NCBI GenBank assembly: GCA_001464125.1
Contig: LNEP01000003.1
Coordinates: forward strand, 278,728 to 342,727
DNA: 64,000 nucleotides
Direction of reading: 5' to 3'
Source of the DNA: Betaproteobacteria bacterium Ga0077540
Lineage (GTDB): Bacteria > Pseudomonadota > Gammaproteobacteria > Burkholderiales > Methylophilaceae
Shown: one piece after another, positions 44,933-53,567 of the stretch
How the letters are laid out: each line of letters begins with the position of its first letter
How positions within the stretch are numbered: the first letter of the stretch is position 1
Made by a program: the position numbers and the translations under genes
Notes under the pieces: generated by a model
Database searches by the model: none
What the model was told of the DNA's origin: nothing
What the model saw: the letters and a program-made list of their open reading frames with translations, nothing else

Positions 44933-45931
44933 TCAAATTCTGCCAATCTTTGATAGATTGTTAGCAATCCAAAACTTGAGTGCATCGGCACTCATCCATT
45001 CCTTATTATTATCAGACGAATAAATAAAATCTTCGGGCACTTTAATACCGTCTTTTATACGGTTAGGATCATCACTCCATGTATTGATAGCAGGCAACAC
45101 TTTAAAGTGCTCTGCATATTCATATGTATAAAGCGCGTCTTCAATACCGATCATTTGCTCGTGTAATTTTTCGCCTGGACGAATACCCACTGTTTCTTGC
45201 TTAGCTTCAGGGGCGACGGCGAGCCCAATATCAGTAAGTTTCATCGAAGGAATCTTTTTGACATATATTTCACCTCCTATCATATCTTCAAATGCATGCC
45301 AGACTAATTCGACTCCTTGCTCTAAACTAATCATAAAGCGTGTCATTCTTGGGTCGGTGATAGGCAATACACCTTTGTCAACTATTGAAAGGAAAAACGG
45401 TATAACGGAACCACGAGAGCCCATCACGTTTCCATATCGAACAACTGCAAACCGGGTATCGTGATAGCCTGAATAGGAGTTCCCTGCGACAAATAGCTTA
45501 TCCGAAGCTAACTTAGTCGCGCCATACAAGTTCGCCGGGCTACTTGCTTTATCAGTAGAAAGCGCTACTACTTTCTTAATACCCCTATCAATACAAGCGT
45601 CAATTAAGTTCATTGCACCAATAACATTAGTCTTAACACACTCAAAGGGATTATATTCTGCCGTTGGAACAATCTTGGTTGCTGCCGCATGAACGACGTG
45701 ATCAATACCGTCTAGCGCTCTTGACAATCTATCCTTATCTCGGACATCTCCAATAAAAAAGCGAACTCTAGGATCGCTTCCATAGAGCTTAGCCATCTCC
45801 CATTGTTTCATCTCGTCACGAGAGTAGATTACTAGCCTTTTAGGGTTGTACTTTTGGAGTGTCATGGGCACAAATGTATGACCAAAAGACCCAGTACCTC
45901 CAGTAATGAGGATGGATGAATTGCTTAACAT
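44933..45931 (-). CDS. pseB: UDP-N-acetylglucosamine 4,6-dehydratase (inverting), PseB family
   Basis: First enzyme of pseudaminic acid synthesis: it dehydrates UDP-GlcNAc and inverts C5. The Rossmann motif is TGGTGSFGHTF at 10-20. The catalytic region reads STDKASSPANLYGATK near 125-140, with the Tyr-x3-Lys pair that marks the short soluble PseB/FlaA1 type. The 332-residue length fits exactly. It is the first sugar gene after the ABC transporter in transcription order. The separate WbpM-type dehydratase at 53568 has Met in place of this Tyr. Confidence 0.92.
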   Translation of the reverse strand: MLSNSSILITGGTGSFGHTFVPMTLQKYNPKRLVIYSRDEMKQWEMAKLYGSDPRVRFFIGDVRDKDRLSRALDGIDHVVHAAATKIVPTAEYNPFECVKTNVIGAMNLIDACIDRGIKKVVALSTDKASSPANLYGATKLASDKLFVAGNSYSGYHDTRFAVVRYGNVMGSRGSVIPFFLSIVDKGVLPITDPRMTRFMISLEQGVELVWHAFEDMIGGEIYVKKIPSMKLTDIGLAVAPEAKQETVGIRPGEKLHEQMIGIEDALYTYEYAEHFKVLPAINTWSDDPNRIKDGIKVPEDFIYSSDNNKEWMSADALKFWIANNLSKIGRI

Positions 45932-45963
45932 GTTAAATAATTTCCTAGATTCATATTAAAAAA

Positions 45964-47736
45964 CTAACTTATCATTTCCTGATAAGTACCGACCTTTACA
46001 ACTCCGCCGTTACCTAACTCAACAATCTTGTTGCAACTTCTTAATGTACTTAATCTGTGCGCCACCATAATAATAGTTAAGCGATCACTCAAACTCTCAA
46101 TAGCCTGCATTACTTCATTCTCTGTTTCATTATCAAGAGCACTGGTTGCTTCATCAAAGACGATTACATCTGCTTGTTTATATAGTGCGCGCGCTATCCC
46201 AATCCGCTGACGCTGTCCTCCGGATAGCCTTACGCCTCTCTCACCTACTAAAGTTTTGTATTGTAAGGGCAATGAGTCTATTAAATCGCTTATCTGCGCT
46301 TGGTTAGCAGCATATATCACGCGGCTATGATCAATTTCATTTAAAGGTATCCCGAAAGCAATATTCTCCTCTATCGTGCTATCAGATAAGAAAATTGCTT
46401 GAGGGACGTGTGCAATATGCGCTTGCCAAAAATGTTGATTACGCTTTGATATTATCTTTCCATCCACCTCCAAAGTTCCTGTATCTGCAATTAACAATCC
46501 CATTAAAATATCCAACAGCGTACTCTTGCCACTCCCTGTTGTACCAATAAATCCCACTCGTGACCCCTTAGGAATTTCCAAACTCAAATTCTTGAGTACT
46601 GTTGGTAAGTCTTCACTGTATTTAAAGTAAATTTGATTTAATCGAATTTTTTCGTTAAATGTGATTGGGTTCACTATAAGTCTATTTTCTAGCTCTGGTA
46701 AAGGCTGATCTAAAAGATTTAGCGTATCCTCCAAAGAGGACTGGCTACCCAAAATACATGCCCATGAGTTAAATGCTTGCTGCAAAACTGGTAACAATCT
46801 TTGCGCGCCCAAGGCCAATGCCCCTATAATTGGAATAGCCGTTGCTACACCGCCCTCAGATTGACTTGTCATCATAAATGCTAGAAGTGCTATTAACATC
46901 ATGCCAATAGCTTCCATCGCATAGCGCGGACTTTGTGCAATAAAAGTTATCTTAGCTTGGGAGTTACGTAAAAATCTGTCTGCGTCACGATATACATCAC
47001 AATAAGTTTTCTGGCTGCCATCTAGCAAGATATCTCTGATACCGCCTAAGCCATCTTGTAGCAACTTAATTACACGAGTAGATTCCTTTGCAACAGAATC
47101 ACTATAGACACTCAGCTTTTTTCGCGAATATCCAACAATAACACTGTATAAAAGCCCAAAAGTTGCAAATGACAAAATAGCAACTAGTGGATTAATGAGT
47201 AGCAATACGAGCAGTATTGCAAACAGCATCACAGCACTACTTAGTAGCGTTAATGAAGGTGTAATCACATTGTAGATAACCGAACTTGTTTTCCCAGAGA
47301 TTCCATTTATTACCTCGCTACTACTTCGAGAAATGTGGACAGTGTACGGTTGATGCAATGTACGCTCGTAAATACCCATACTTATATCTGCACCAATCTC
47401 AAAAGATAATGATGTGCTTATCTTTAGCAAGAGTATTCGCATCACTCCTGCTATCAGTGCTGTGCCTGCAAATAAAACTGTTAGTGGAAGCAGTAACTTC
47501 TGCGGTGAGTCTATTTGCATCACTTGTATGACTGGAGCCAAGCTAGTGGAACTGTATAGACGCTCGGGGGATGTGAGCGCAGCAAGAAAAGGGAACACAG
47601 CGCCTATACTCAGAACCTCTGCAAATGATGCAACAATCATTAGTAGAAGTAAAAAAGCTAACTGTCGCTGACGGCGTATACTAAAGTGCCTCCAAAGCCG
47701 CCACATCAGGCTTAATAATTTATTTTGTTTTATCAT
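45964..47736 (-). CDS. ABC transporter with fused permease and ATPase (MsbA/PglK-like flippase)
   Basis: A half-transporter of 590 residues that probably flips a lipid-linked oligosaccharide across the inner membrane as a homodimer. Six membrane helices occupy about 25-330. The ATPase domain has Walker A GTTGSGKST near 385, the signature LSGGQRQRIGIARAL near 490 and Walker B VIVFDEATSALD near 515. In glycan loci such a PglK-type transporter can replace a Wzx flippase, and I see no Wzx or Wzy here. It starts 10 bp after the CgeB-like glycosyltransferase gene. Confidence 0.9.
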   Translation of the reverse strand: MIKQNKLLSLMWRLWRHFSIRRQRQLAFLLLLMIVASFAEVLSIGAVFPFLAALTSPERLYSSTSLAPVIQVMQIDSPQKLLLPLTVLFAGTALIAGVMRILLLKISTSLSFEIGADISMGIYERTLHQPYTVHISRSSSEVINGISGKTSSVIYNVITPSLTLLSSAVMLFAILLVLLLINPLVAILSFATFGLLYSVIVGYSRKKLSVYSDSVAKESTRVIKLLQDGLGGIRDILLDGSQKTYCDVYRDADRFLRNSQAKITFIAQSPRYAMEAIGMMLIALLAFMMTSQSEGGVATAIPIIGALALGAQRLLPVLQQAFNSWACILGSQSSLEDTLNLLDQPLPELENRLIVNPITFNEKIRLNQIYFKYSEDLPTVLKNLSLEIPKGSRVGFIGTTGSGKSTLLDILMGLLIADTGTLEVDGKIISKRNQHFWQAHIAHVPQAIFLSDSTIEENIAFGIPLNEIDHSRVIYAANQAQISDLIDSLPLQYKTLVGERGVRLSGGQRQRIGIARALYKQADVIVFDEATSALDNETENEVMQAIESLSDRLTIIMVAHRLSTLRSCNKIVELGNGGVVKVGTYQEMIS

Positions 47737-47746
47737 GATGAGAAAA

Positions 47747-48736
47747 TCAAATACCTTCTAAAACCTCATCAACCCAGCCAGATAGCTTATATCTGTCGTA
47801 GATACACTTAGGTACTGGCACATACTCAGACTTTAAAAAGTCTGCTGGCACTTCAGGTTTATCTCTATTCACGATGCAAATATTCTGCTGATTAAAGAAA
47901 TCGTAGGAAGATATGCCTATATTAGTTGTAATCAGTTTTTTATTTGCACCGAGTGCCTCAATCGTTCTCATAGTTAACCCCTCCTGAGAGGGATGCTCAA
48001 TATCAAGAATAACCCGTGAACTCTGAAAAACATCTTGCACGGCTTTGTTATTTAATGGATGAAACTTAAAGTGTGAGTAACTTGAGCTCCAAAATGTTAA
48101 CTTAGCTACTCTTTTAACCCAATAAACCCAGGGGGCCTGTAAATATAAATACCAAAATGCATTAATGTCTTTTGGAAGGTTGCTTTGCAACTTAGTGATG
48201 AAACTGTACCTATCCGAATGCATCGTACCTATAAAACTGATGTCATATCGATAATGTTTTTGGGCAGAACCTTCGAAACCTGGGACGAAAAATAATGGCC
48301 TGAATTTTAACCCATATTTTTCAGCACTTTCTCTATCAAAACTAAAAGCAACATCATAAGAACTTAATACATTGCAAACCTCTGGTTTGTTGACCATTCC
48401 ATCCCACATATATAAAACATACTTAGCTTTTGGTGATTGGTCTTTAACTTCTAAGAGGATTTGACTTGTTAACGACTCACCATTAATCACCAATACAAAA
48501 TCATATGGTTGTGCATCTAATCTTTTGGAAAATTGATAGTATTGCCTAGCAAAAGCCAGCTGTTTTAGATACGGGAAAATTAGAGACAAAGCAACCTTCC
48601 ATGCAGCTCTCAGCGGCCTATCTTCTAAAAAATCAACCTGAGCACCACGAGACTCTATTTCTTTTTTTATTTCATTTGCATAGCCAAAAAAACTTGGGGC
48701 AATCAGAAGCACTCTTTTTCCAGTTAAACTACTCAT
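47747..48736 (-). CDS. CgeB-like glycosyltransferase
   Basis: A 329-residue protein with a GT-B layout. The N-terminal half starts KRVLLIAPSFFGYANEI and has LVINGESLTSQ and YMWDGMVNKPE. The C-terminal half has the DISFIGTMHSDRY block and the donor-site-like SQEGLTMRTIEALGANKKLITT near 260-280. This pattern is common in CgeB-type proteins of spore-coat and O-antigen clusters. The donor and acceptor are not predictable. Its start overlaps the acetyltransferase gene by 8 bp. Confidence 0.82.
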   Translation of the reverse strand: MSSLTGKRVLLIAPSFFGYANEIKKEIESRGAQVDFLEDRPLRAAWKVALSLIFPYLKQLAFARQYYQFSKRLDAQPYDFVLVINGESLTSQILLEVKDQSPKAKYVLYMWDGMVNKPEVCNVLSSYDVAFSFDRESAEKYGLKFRPLFFVPGFEGSAQKHYRYDISFIGTMHSDRYSFITKLQSNLPKDINAFWYLYLQAPWVYWVKRVAKLTFWSSSYSHFKFHPLNNKAVQDVFQSSRVILDIEHPSQEGLTMRTIEALGANKKLITTNIGISSYDFFNQQNICIVNRDKPEVPADFLKSEYVPVPKCIYDRYKLSGWVDEVLEGI

Positions 48737-49271
48737 CTACTTTTCTCAAGATTTTGGCAGGTACCCCAGCAACCAACAATCCATCGGACACTGACTTTAT
48801 TACAACACTGTTCGCGCCTATGGTCACGTTATCACCAACATATATATTTCCCAGCACTTTTGCACCCGCGCCAACAATTACATTACATCCTAAGACTGGC
48901 CTTGTATCTCGTTCAAAATACATATCCAATGAAGATGCTCCGATTGTTACGCCCTGAAATAGCGTTGCATTTGCCCCGATTTTATTTGCTCCAACAACAG
49001 TTCCAAAAGTATGAGGCAGCATCAACCCTGGACCAATATCGCATTTCGCAGTCACTTCTATCCCAAATATAAACACGTTAAGCCATGTAAATATTGGGCT
49101 CAAAAAGCGGAGAACTCTATGGCAATTTAGGTAGCGTGCAAGCCTTATCAATAAGACGGGCAAAAAACGTGGATGAAAAAGTCTAAGTATCAGAAAGAAT
49201 AAAGATGAATTAGAGGGGGAAATCCTCAACAAATCAGCCCATAAATAACCAAATAAATTAGACAATGTCAT
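48729..49271 (-). CDS. Left-handed beta-helix acyltransferase (serine acetyltransferase-like)
   Basis: A 180-residue hexapeptide-repeat enzyme. The beta-helix runs from about residue 75 to 175 (IGPGLMLPHTFGTVVGA, then GVTIGAS, IVGAGAKVLGNI and VTIGANSVV). The His in LPHTFG matches the catalytic His of CysE. In a polysaccharide locus it most likely acetylates a sugar rather than serine. The N-terminal 70 residues are hydrophobic with many Leu and Arg, unlike a true CysE. It overlaps the epimerase gene by 4 bp. Confidence 0.85.
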   Translation of the reverse strand: MTLSNLFGYLWADLLRISPSNSSLFFLILRLFHPRFLPVLLIRLARYLNCHRVLRFLSPIFTWLNVFIFGIEVTAKCDIGPGLMLPHTFGTVVGANKIGANATLFQGVTIGASSLDMYFERDTRPVLGCNVIVGAGAKVLGNIYVGDNVTIGANSVVIKSVSDGLLVAGVPAKILRKVDE

Positions 49272-50425
49272 TTTAATCCACTAGCTAAGTTACTACGCCC
49301 CATCAACCCTTTTGAATCAAGCTCAAGAACCGAACTGGTGTAAGCACCTCCGTCTTCTGGGGGCTGAGTTTCAACCCAATCAAGAAAGTTGCTAAGCCCT
49401 TTATCAAAAAACACTTTCGGTGTGAATCCTAATATAACATTTGCGGCGGATATGTCAGCAATATTGTGCCTAATATCACCAACTCGAAATACCCCTGTAC
49501 ATTTTATATCGGTTTTAGCATTGAAATGGCTCTTTACTTTTGATGCAACATCTATCACGGTCGTCGCTATCCCAGAGCCCACGTTAAGCGCTCCGCAAAA
49601 ATCGCCATCAAAATTGATGCACTGACTAGTTGCATCCACCACATCAGAAATATAAACAAAATCACGTGACTCATACCCATCTTCATAGATTTCAATCGGC
49701 TTACCTTGACGTACCAAATTCGAAAAAACAGCTAAAAGACCAGTATACGGATTTTTCAGAGACTGCCCTGGGCCATAAACATTTTGATAACGCAATGCAA
49801 ATGCATTAATTCCCTTTGTTTTTGCATACAATAGTATTGCCTGCTCTTGAATCTGTTTAGTCAAGCCATACATAGACATGGGTTTAAATGGGGCACTCTC
49901 TGAAGTCGGCTCAACACTCAAAACGCTTTCACAATCGGGACATATTAAGTCAAAATTACCAGAGATGAGCAACGACTTTTCACGTTGGTTAGGATATACC
50001 TTGCCATGGGTTTTGCAACGATAAGCTCCTTCACCATAGACTGCTCGACTAGAAGCAACGATAATCGACTTAACGTTTTGAGCTGTCGACTCATTCTGAA
50101 GCACATCAAGTAAAACTGCTGTTCCTTGAACATTAACACTGAAATATCTTTCAATTTCATACATTGACTGTCCAGTCCCTGTTTCAGCTGCTAAATGGAC
50201 AACAGTATTTACACCCTCCAGCGCTTTTCGAACAGCCTCTCTATCACGGACATCTGCTCGTATTAATTCAACCTTGTCTAGTAGGGACTCTGGCAAGGAG
50301 TCAGTGTTGTGAATTTGCCGACTAAAATTGTCAAGAATTCTGACTTTCGCACCTTCGCTAAGCAACTTTAAAGTCAAAGCCTGTCCAATAAAGCCTGCAC
50401 CACCTGTAATCAAAACTAACTTCAT
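49268..50425 (-). CDS. NAD-dependent sugar epimerase/dehydratase with Cys-rich insertion
   Basis: An extended SDR of 385 residues. It has TGGAGFIGQAL at 7-17, VASSRAVYGEG near 125 and the catalytic pair in YGLTKQIQE near 188. Between the Ser and Tyr motifs it carries an insertion of about 35 residues with one Cys and a His (RCKTHGK) and a CPDC pair, which together look like a small zinc-binding loop. The product sugar is unknown. It begins 15 bp after the glycosyltransferase gene and overlaps the next gene by 4 bp. Confidence 0.87.
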   Translation of the reverse strand: MKLVLITGGAGFIGQALTLKLLSEGAKVRILDNFSRQIHNTDSLPESLLDKVELIRADVRDREAVRKALEGVNTVVHLAAETGTGQSMYEIERYFSVNVQGTAVLLDVLQNESTAQNVKSIIVASSRAVYGEGAYRCKTHGKVYPNQREKSLLISGNFDLICPDCESVLSVEPTSESAPFKPMSMYGLTKQIQEQAILLYAKTKGINAFALRYQNVYGPGQSLKNPYTGLLAVFSNLVRQGKPIEIYEDGYESRDFVYISDVVDATSQCINFDGDFCGALNVGSGIATTVIDVASKVKSHFNAKTDIKCTGVFRVGDIRHNIADISAANVILGFTPKVFFDKGLSNFLDWVETQPPEDGGAYTSSVLELDSKGLMGRSNLASGLK

Positions 50426-50440
50426 ATTTTTTCCATGTAT

Positions 50441-51676
50441 CTAAGGCTTATCACTAAACAACCCAGCCTGATTCAATAAAGATGAAATGTGGGCAAGGTA
50501 ACGCATTAAATTAAAATATCTTTCTGGGCCTAAAACAAATAAAAGCAGTCGAAGCATTTTATTAATTACTTTAATTTGAAAACTATAATTATTAGCATCC
50601 TGAAAAGTATGTCGCCTAGAAGGCTTATTATTTTTGTTAATCAAAGAGTGTCTTTTTGCAAACTTCATTACAGAACTATTTGAAGAGAAAGGATTTTTCT
50701 CTTCCGCAAAAATTGATAATCTTAATGCGGCATAAAACCGTCTTAATGCAGGAGTGATATAGACTCCCCCCTCAAAATAATCAAAGCCGTAAGGAACCTG
50801 TTCAATCTGCTGATTTGAGTTGCTTAGAAGCTCTGTAGCATAGGCAATTGCTAGCTCATTAAAGTCTAGCCGAGCCCCCTTTGGAAACCTATTCTGCTTA
50901 TGGGCTATTTGATCTGGCATATTAGGATTAAATGAACTGAAGTGAAAAAACCTTAACTCTTTTTCATAATTAACCAGCCACTTACCTTGATGCTGACTCA
51001 ACCGCCTCTCATGTAAGTTCCAAAATGCAACATTCAAGCCTACATCATTAATGACTCGAAAAGATGGGAAGAAACCAGATGCCAGACCAACCCATTTTTG
51101 ATCAACACCAAGCCCTAATTGAGGTTCATAAAATCCTGTTTGAAGGCACCTATCAGACCACCAGTCAAGAAATAAATTAGATTCTTCACAGCTAGATAAT
51201 CCAATAAAACCTAAGTTATAGACGCCAAACTTCAAAAGATCCATGTCATCAGGCTTACATCCATCCATGACAGGAGTATTGCTATGTGGGGTGACGACAA
51301 TAGCCGCTGTTTCAAGCGCTTCAAACACTGGTGTAAGAGGTGCGTATACTTTAATGTCAGGATCGAGATAAACGACAACATCGTGTTCATTAAGAATTTT
51401 TCTTATAGCATAGGGTTTAACGTTTGTATTCAACTCAATAATGTCATACATAAAGGCATAGTTCGGAAAATTATTAAGGCCTAAATCTTCCACCCAAATA
51501 ACTTTTAACCTTCTGGTTTTCAAGACATCATTTATTTGCTCAGCTCCCACCTTCCGGTCAACCACGACAAGGTAAAGAGTATGGTCTGGATGATGAAGTA
51601 AATATGAGTCAATTAATACTAATGCTTTAGGTATGTAATTGATCGCACATATAGTTAGGGCTGCACTTTTTTTCAT
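50441..51676 (-). CDS. GT-A-type glycosyltransferase of the polysaccharide locus
   Basis: A 411-residue protein with an N-terminal nucleotide-sugar-binding domain. ALTICAINYIPKAL opens the fold and VVYLDPDIKVY near residue 104 holds the DxD metal site. DQKWVGLASGFFPS and VAFWNLHER follow, as in proteins that act on a donor sugar with retained configuration (GT8-like). The last 130 residues are helical and basic and may lie on the membrane. Its exact CAZy family is not clear to me. Confidence 0.8.
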   Translation of the reverse strand: MKKSAALTICAINYIPKALVLIDSYLLHHPDHTLYLVVVDRKVGAEQINDVLKTRRLKVIWVEDLGLNNFPNYAFMYDIIELNTNVKPYAIRKILNEHDVVVYLDPDIKVYAPLTPVFEALETAAIVVTPHSNTPVMDGCKPDDMDLLKFGVYNLGFIGLSSCEESNLFLDWWSDRCLQTGFYEPQLGLGVDQKWVGLASGFFPSFRVINDVGLNVAFWNLHERRLSQHQGKWLVNYEKELRFFHFSSFNPNMPDQIAHKQNRFPKGARLDFNELAIAYATELLSNSNQQIEQVPYGFDYFEGGVYITPALRRFYAALRLSIFAEEKNPFSSNSSVMKFAKRHSLINKNNKPSRRHTFQDANNYSFQIKVINKMLRLLLFVLGPERYFNLMRYLAHISSLLNQAGLFSDKP

Positions 51677-51693
51677 TTTTGACGGTTCTTAAA

Positions 51694-52710
51694 TTAAGCC
51701 TTTTTTGCAATTATTTGAATATAGTCAGAATGTTTGGTAAATCTTTTTCCTTTAATTAGACGCCCCATTTTAAAGAAAAAATAACTGCTCTGTCTGCTAG
51801 ACATTTGCTTGCGTTCAGTGCATAGCGATTGCCAATAAGTTTCTTCGTATAAATCATATTGCCTAATTTCAACATATCCCAAGTCTTGAAGAATTGATTC
51901 AACTTTATCAAGCGTTGGAATTGATATATGCCTTGGAGCCTCTAGCCCACGCCAATATTTACCAAATCGAACGCCCAAATCACTTCTGGCATTTGGCAAA
52001 GATATAATCAAATAACCACTCTTTTTTAATGCATCTGTTAAAAATCTGAGCATTTCCAATGGTTCATATACATGCTCTAAGGCGTGAGAGCAAAGCACAC
52101 AATCAAAAGCATTTACAAACTGCCTTAATTCACTATAGTCACCTTGAATCACATTCAAGCCAATTTGGTTGGCCGCCTTGCAGGCAAGTGAATCAATCTC
52201 CACCCCCATTACATCCCAACCAATTTGACGTGCAAGATTTAGAGTTGTGCCCCCCCCGCAACCAACATCTACCAGTTTGCCTCTTTTAGCTTTTGCTAGA
52301 AATTGAATATCAAAAGGAATCCTAATAAAAGCTTTAAATGGCCACAGTACAAACCCAAGAAGTCTTGTCAAACCAATTCTTGGAGAAAAGCCAACATTAA
52401 GCCAGTGAGACAGACACTCATTTTTCAGTCTTACTTTAAGCCTTAGCATTACGCTCTGCCGTGCTGACGAGTGGGTGTAGTAGCGAGAGTAGGCTTTACC
52501 AATACTCTCCCTAATTGGCCTCGGGTCCAAATACAATGCAGCGCATTGACCACAACTCCAGTAATCCCATTTACCTGACACTACCCCAAAAAAGTAATCC
52601 TCTACCGACTTGTGGGCTAGTATTTTTTCTTTTGAACCACAGTATGGGCAAGATGAAACTGCCTCCATTTCTGACAAAGGCCAACATTGATCAATAGTCG
52701 TATTTAGCAT
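51694..52710 (-). CDS. SAM-dependent methyltransferase with N-terminal zinc motif
   Basis: A class I methyltransferase of 338 residues. An N-terminal zinc-ribbon-like motif (CPYCGS and, about 30 residues later, CGQC) precedes the SAM-binding motif LVDVGCGGGTT near 150, and the block CSHALEHVYEPLEML near 215 is typical of Methyltransf_23/11 members. Such proteins in glycan loci usually methylate a sugar, often at the chain end. It is the first gene of the minus-strand operon; its start faces the sugar transferase gene across a 271-bp gap. Confidence 0.85.
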   Translation of the reverse strand: MLNTTIDQCWPLSEMEAVSSCPYCGSKEKILAHKSVEDYFFGVVSGKWDYWSCGQCAALYLDPRPIRESIGKAYSRYYTHSSARQSVMLRLKVRLKNECLSHWLNVGFSPRIGLTRLLGFVLWPFKAFIRIPFDIQFLAKAKRGKLVDVGCGGGTTLNLARQIGWDVMGVEIDSLACKAANQIGLNVIQGDYSELRQFVNAFDCVLCSHALEHVYEPLEMLRFLTDALKKSGYLIISLPNARSDLGVRFGKYWRGLEAPRHISIPTLDKVESILQDLGYVEIRQYDLYEETYWQSLCTERKQMSSRQSSYFFFKMGRLIKGKRFTKHSDYIQIIAKKA

Positions 52711-52981
52711 GGCTTATTTTATATGCAAAAAAATTCAATACAGAAGGCTTACGCTTTGGAACATTGAGAAAATTTCATGACTGACATTAAGCATTGTTAA
52801 TATCAAGTTAAAACTACAGATTAAAATCCTATTTTCAAGATGTATATTATAATACGATTAGTTGCCGCAACCACACAAACCTACCCTACAACCATCGACT
52901 TGAAAAGATAATTAATGGCTCTACTCCCATTCTTTTAGGAATGAGTCGCTTCGAGATACGATACCAAGTTAGAATAGGAAT
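52711..52981. other. Divergent promoter region of the polysaccharide locus
   Basis: These 271 A+T-rich bases lie between the two divergent arms of the locus and should hold both promoters. A TATAAT hexamer near 52850 could be a -10 box for the plus-strand pair, but no good -35 box is spaced from it. I see no JUMPstart/ops element. Confidence 0.4.
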
Positions 52982-53554
52982 ATGAACAAAAGAATACTCG
53001 ATATAACTATTGCTTCAGTTTTACTCATCGCAACTACCCCCATTTCCACACTCACATACTTTATGGTGAAATTAACTTCAAAAGGGAATGCACTCTACTG
53101 GAGCAAGCGCATAGGCATGCATAACCAATTGTTTGATATGCCAAAATTTCGCTCGATGAAAGTCAACACCCCTGCTATTGCCACGCATATCATGAATCAA
53201 CAGGCAGACCCCAACCAATATTTGACACCTGTTGGTAGCCTTATCCGCAAAACCAGTTTAGATGAATTACCACAGCTTTGGAGCGTGCTCAAAGGCGATA
53301 TGTCTATCGTCGGTCCACGCCCTGCATTATTTAATCAAGACGATTTGATTAGTCTACGTACTAAACATGGTGTGCATATTCTCAAACCAGGTATTACCGG
53401 TTGGGCACAGGTTAATGGCCGTGATGAATTACCCATTCCAGAAAAAGTGGCGCTAGATGCGTATTACCTAAAACATCAGTCATTGTGGCTAGACTGCTAT
53501 ATTATTCTGTTAACCGTTTTTAAAGTACTCAAGCGCGATGGCGTATCGCATTAG
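52982..53554 (+). CDS. Undecaprenyl-phosphate sugar phosphotransferase (initiating sugar transferase)
   Basis: It transfers a sugar-1-phosphate to undecaprenyl phosphate and so starts the repeat unit. At 190 residues it is the short PglC-like form: one membrane segment (about 10-30), then the catalytic domain with FRSMKVN, the IRKTSLDELPQLWSVL block near 85-100, VGPRPAL near 110 and the PGITGWAQVNGRD block near 140. The N-acetylated sugar donor is plausible from the neighbouring WbpM-type gene, which follows by 13 bp. Confidence 0.92.
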   Translation: MNKRILDITIASVLLIATTPISTLTYFMVKLTSKGNALYWSKRIGMHNQLFDMPKFRSMKVNTPAIATHIMNQQADPNQYLTPVGSLIRKTSLDELPQLWSVLKGDMSIVGPRPALFNQDDLISLRTKHGVHILKPGITGWAQVNGRDELPIPEKVALDAYYLKHQSLWLDCYIILLTVFKVLKRDGVSH

Positions 53555-53567
53555 GTAAATCCTGTTT

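Noticed and set aside
52711..52981. JUMPstart/ops element expected before a polysaccharide operon
   Set aside because: No GGCGGTAG-like core or matching flanking sequence is present.
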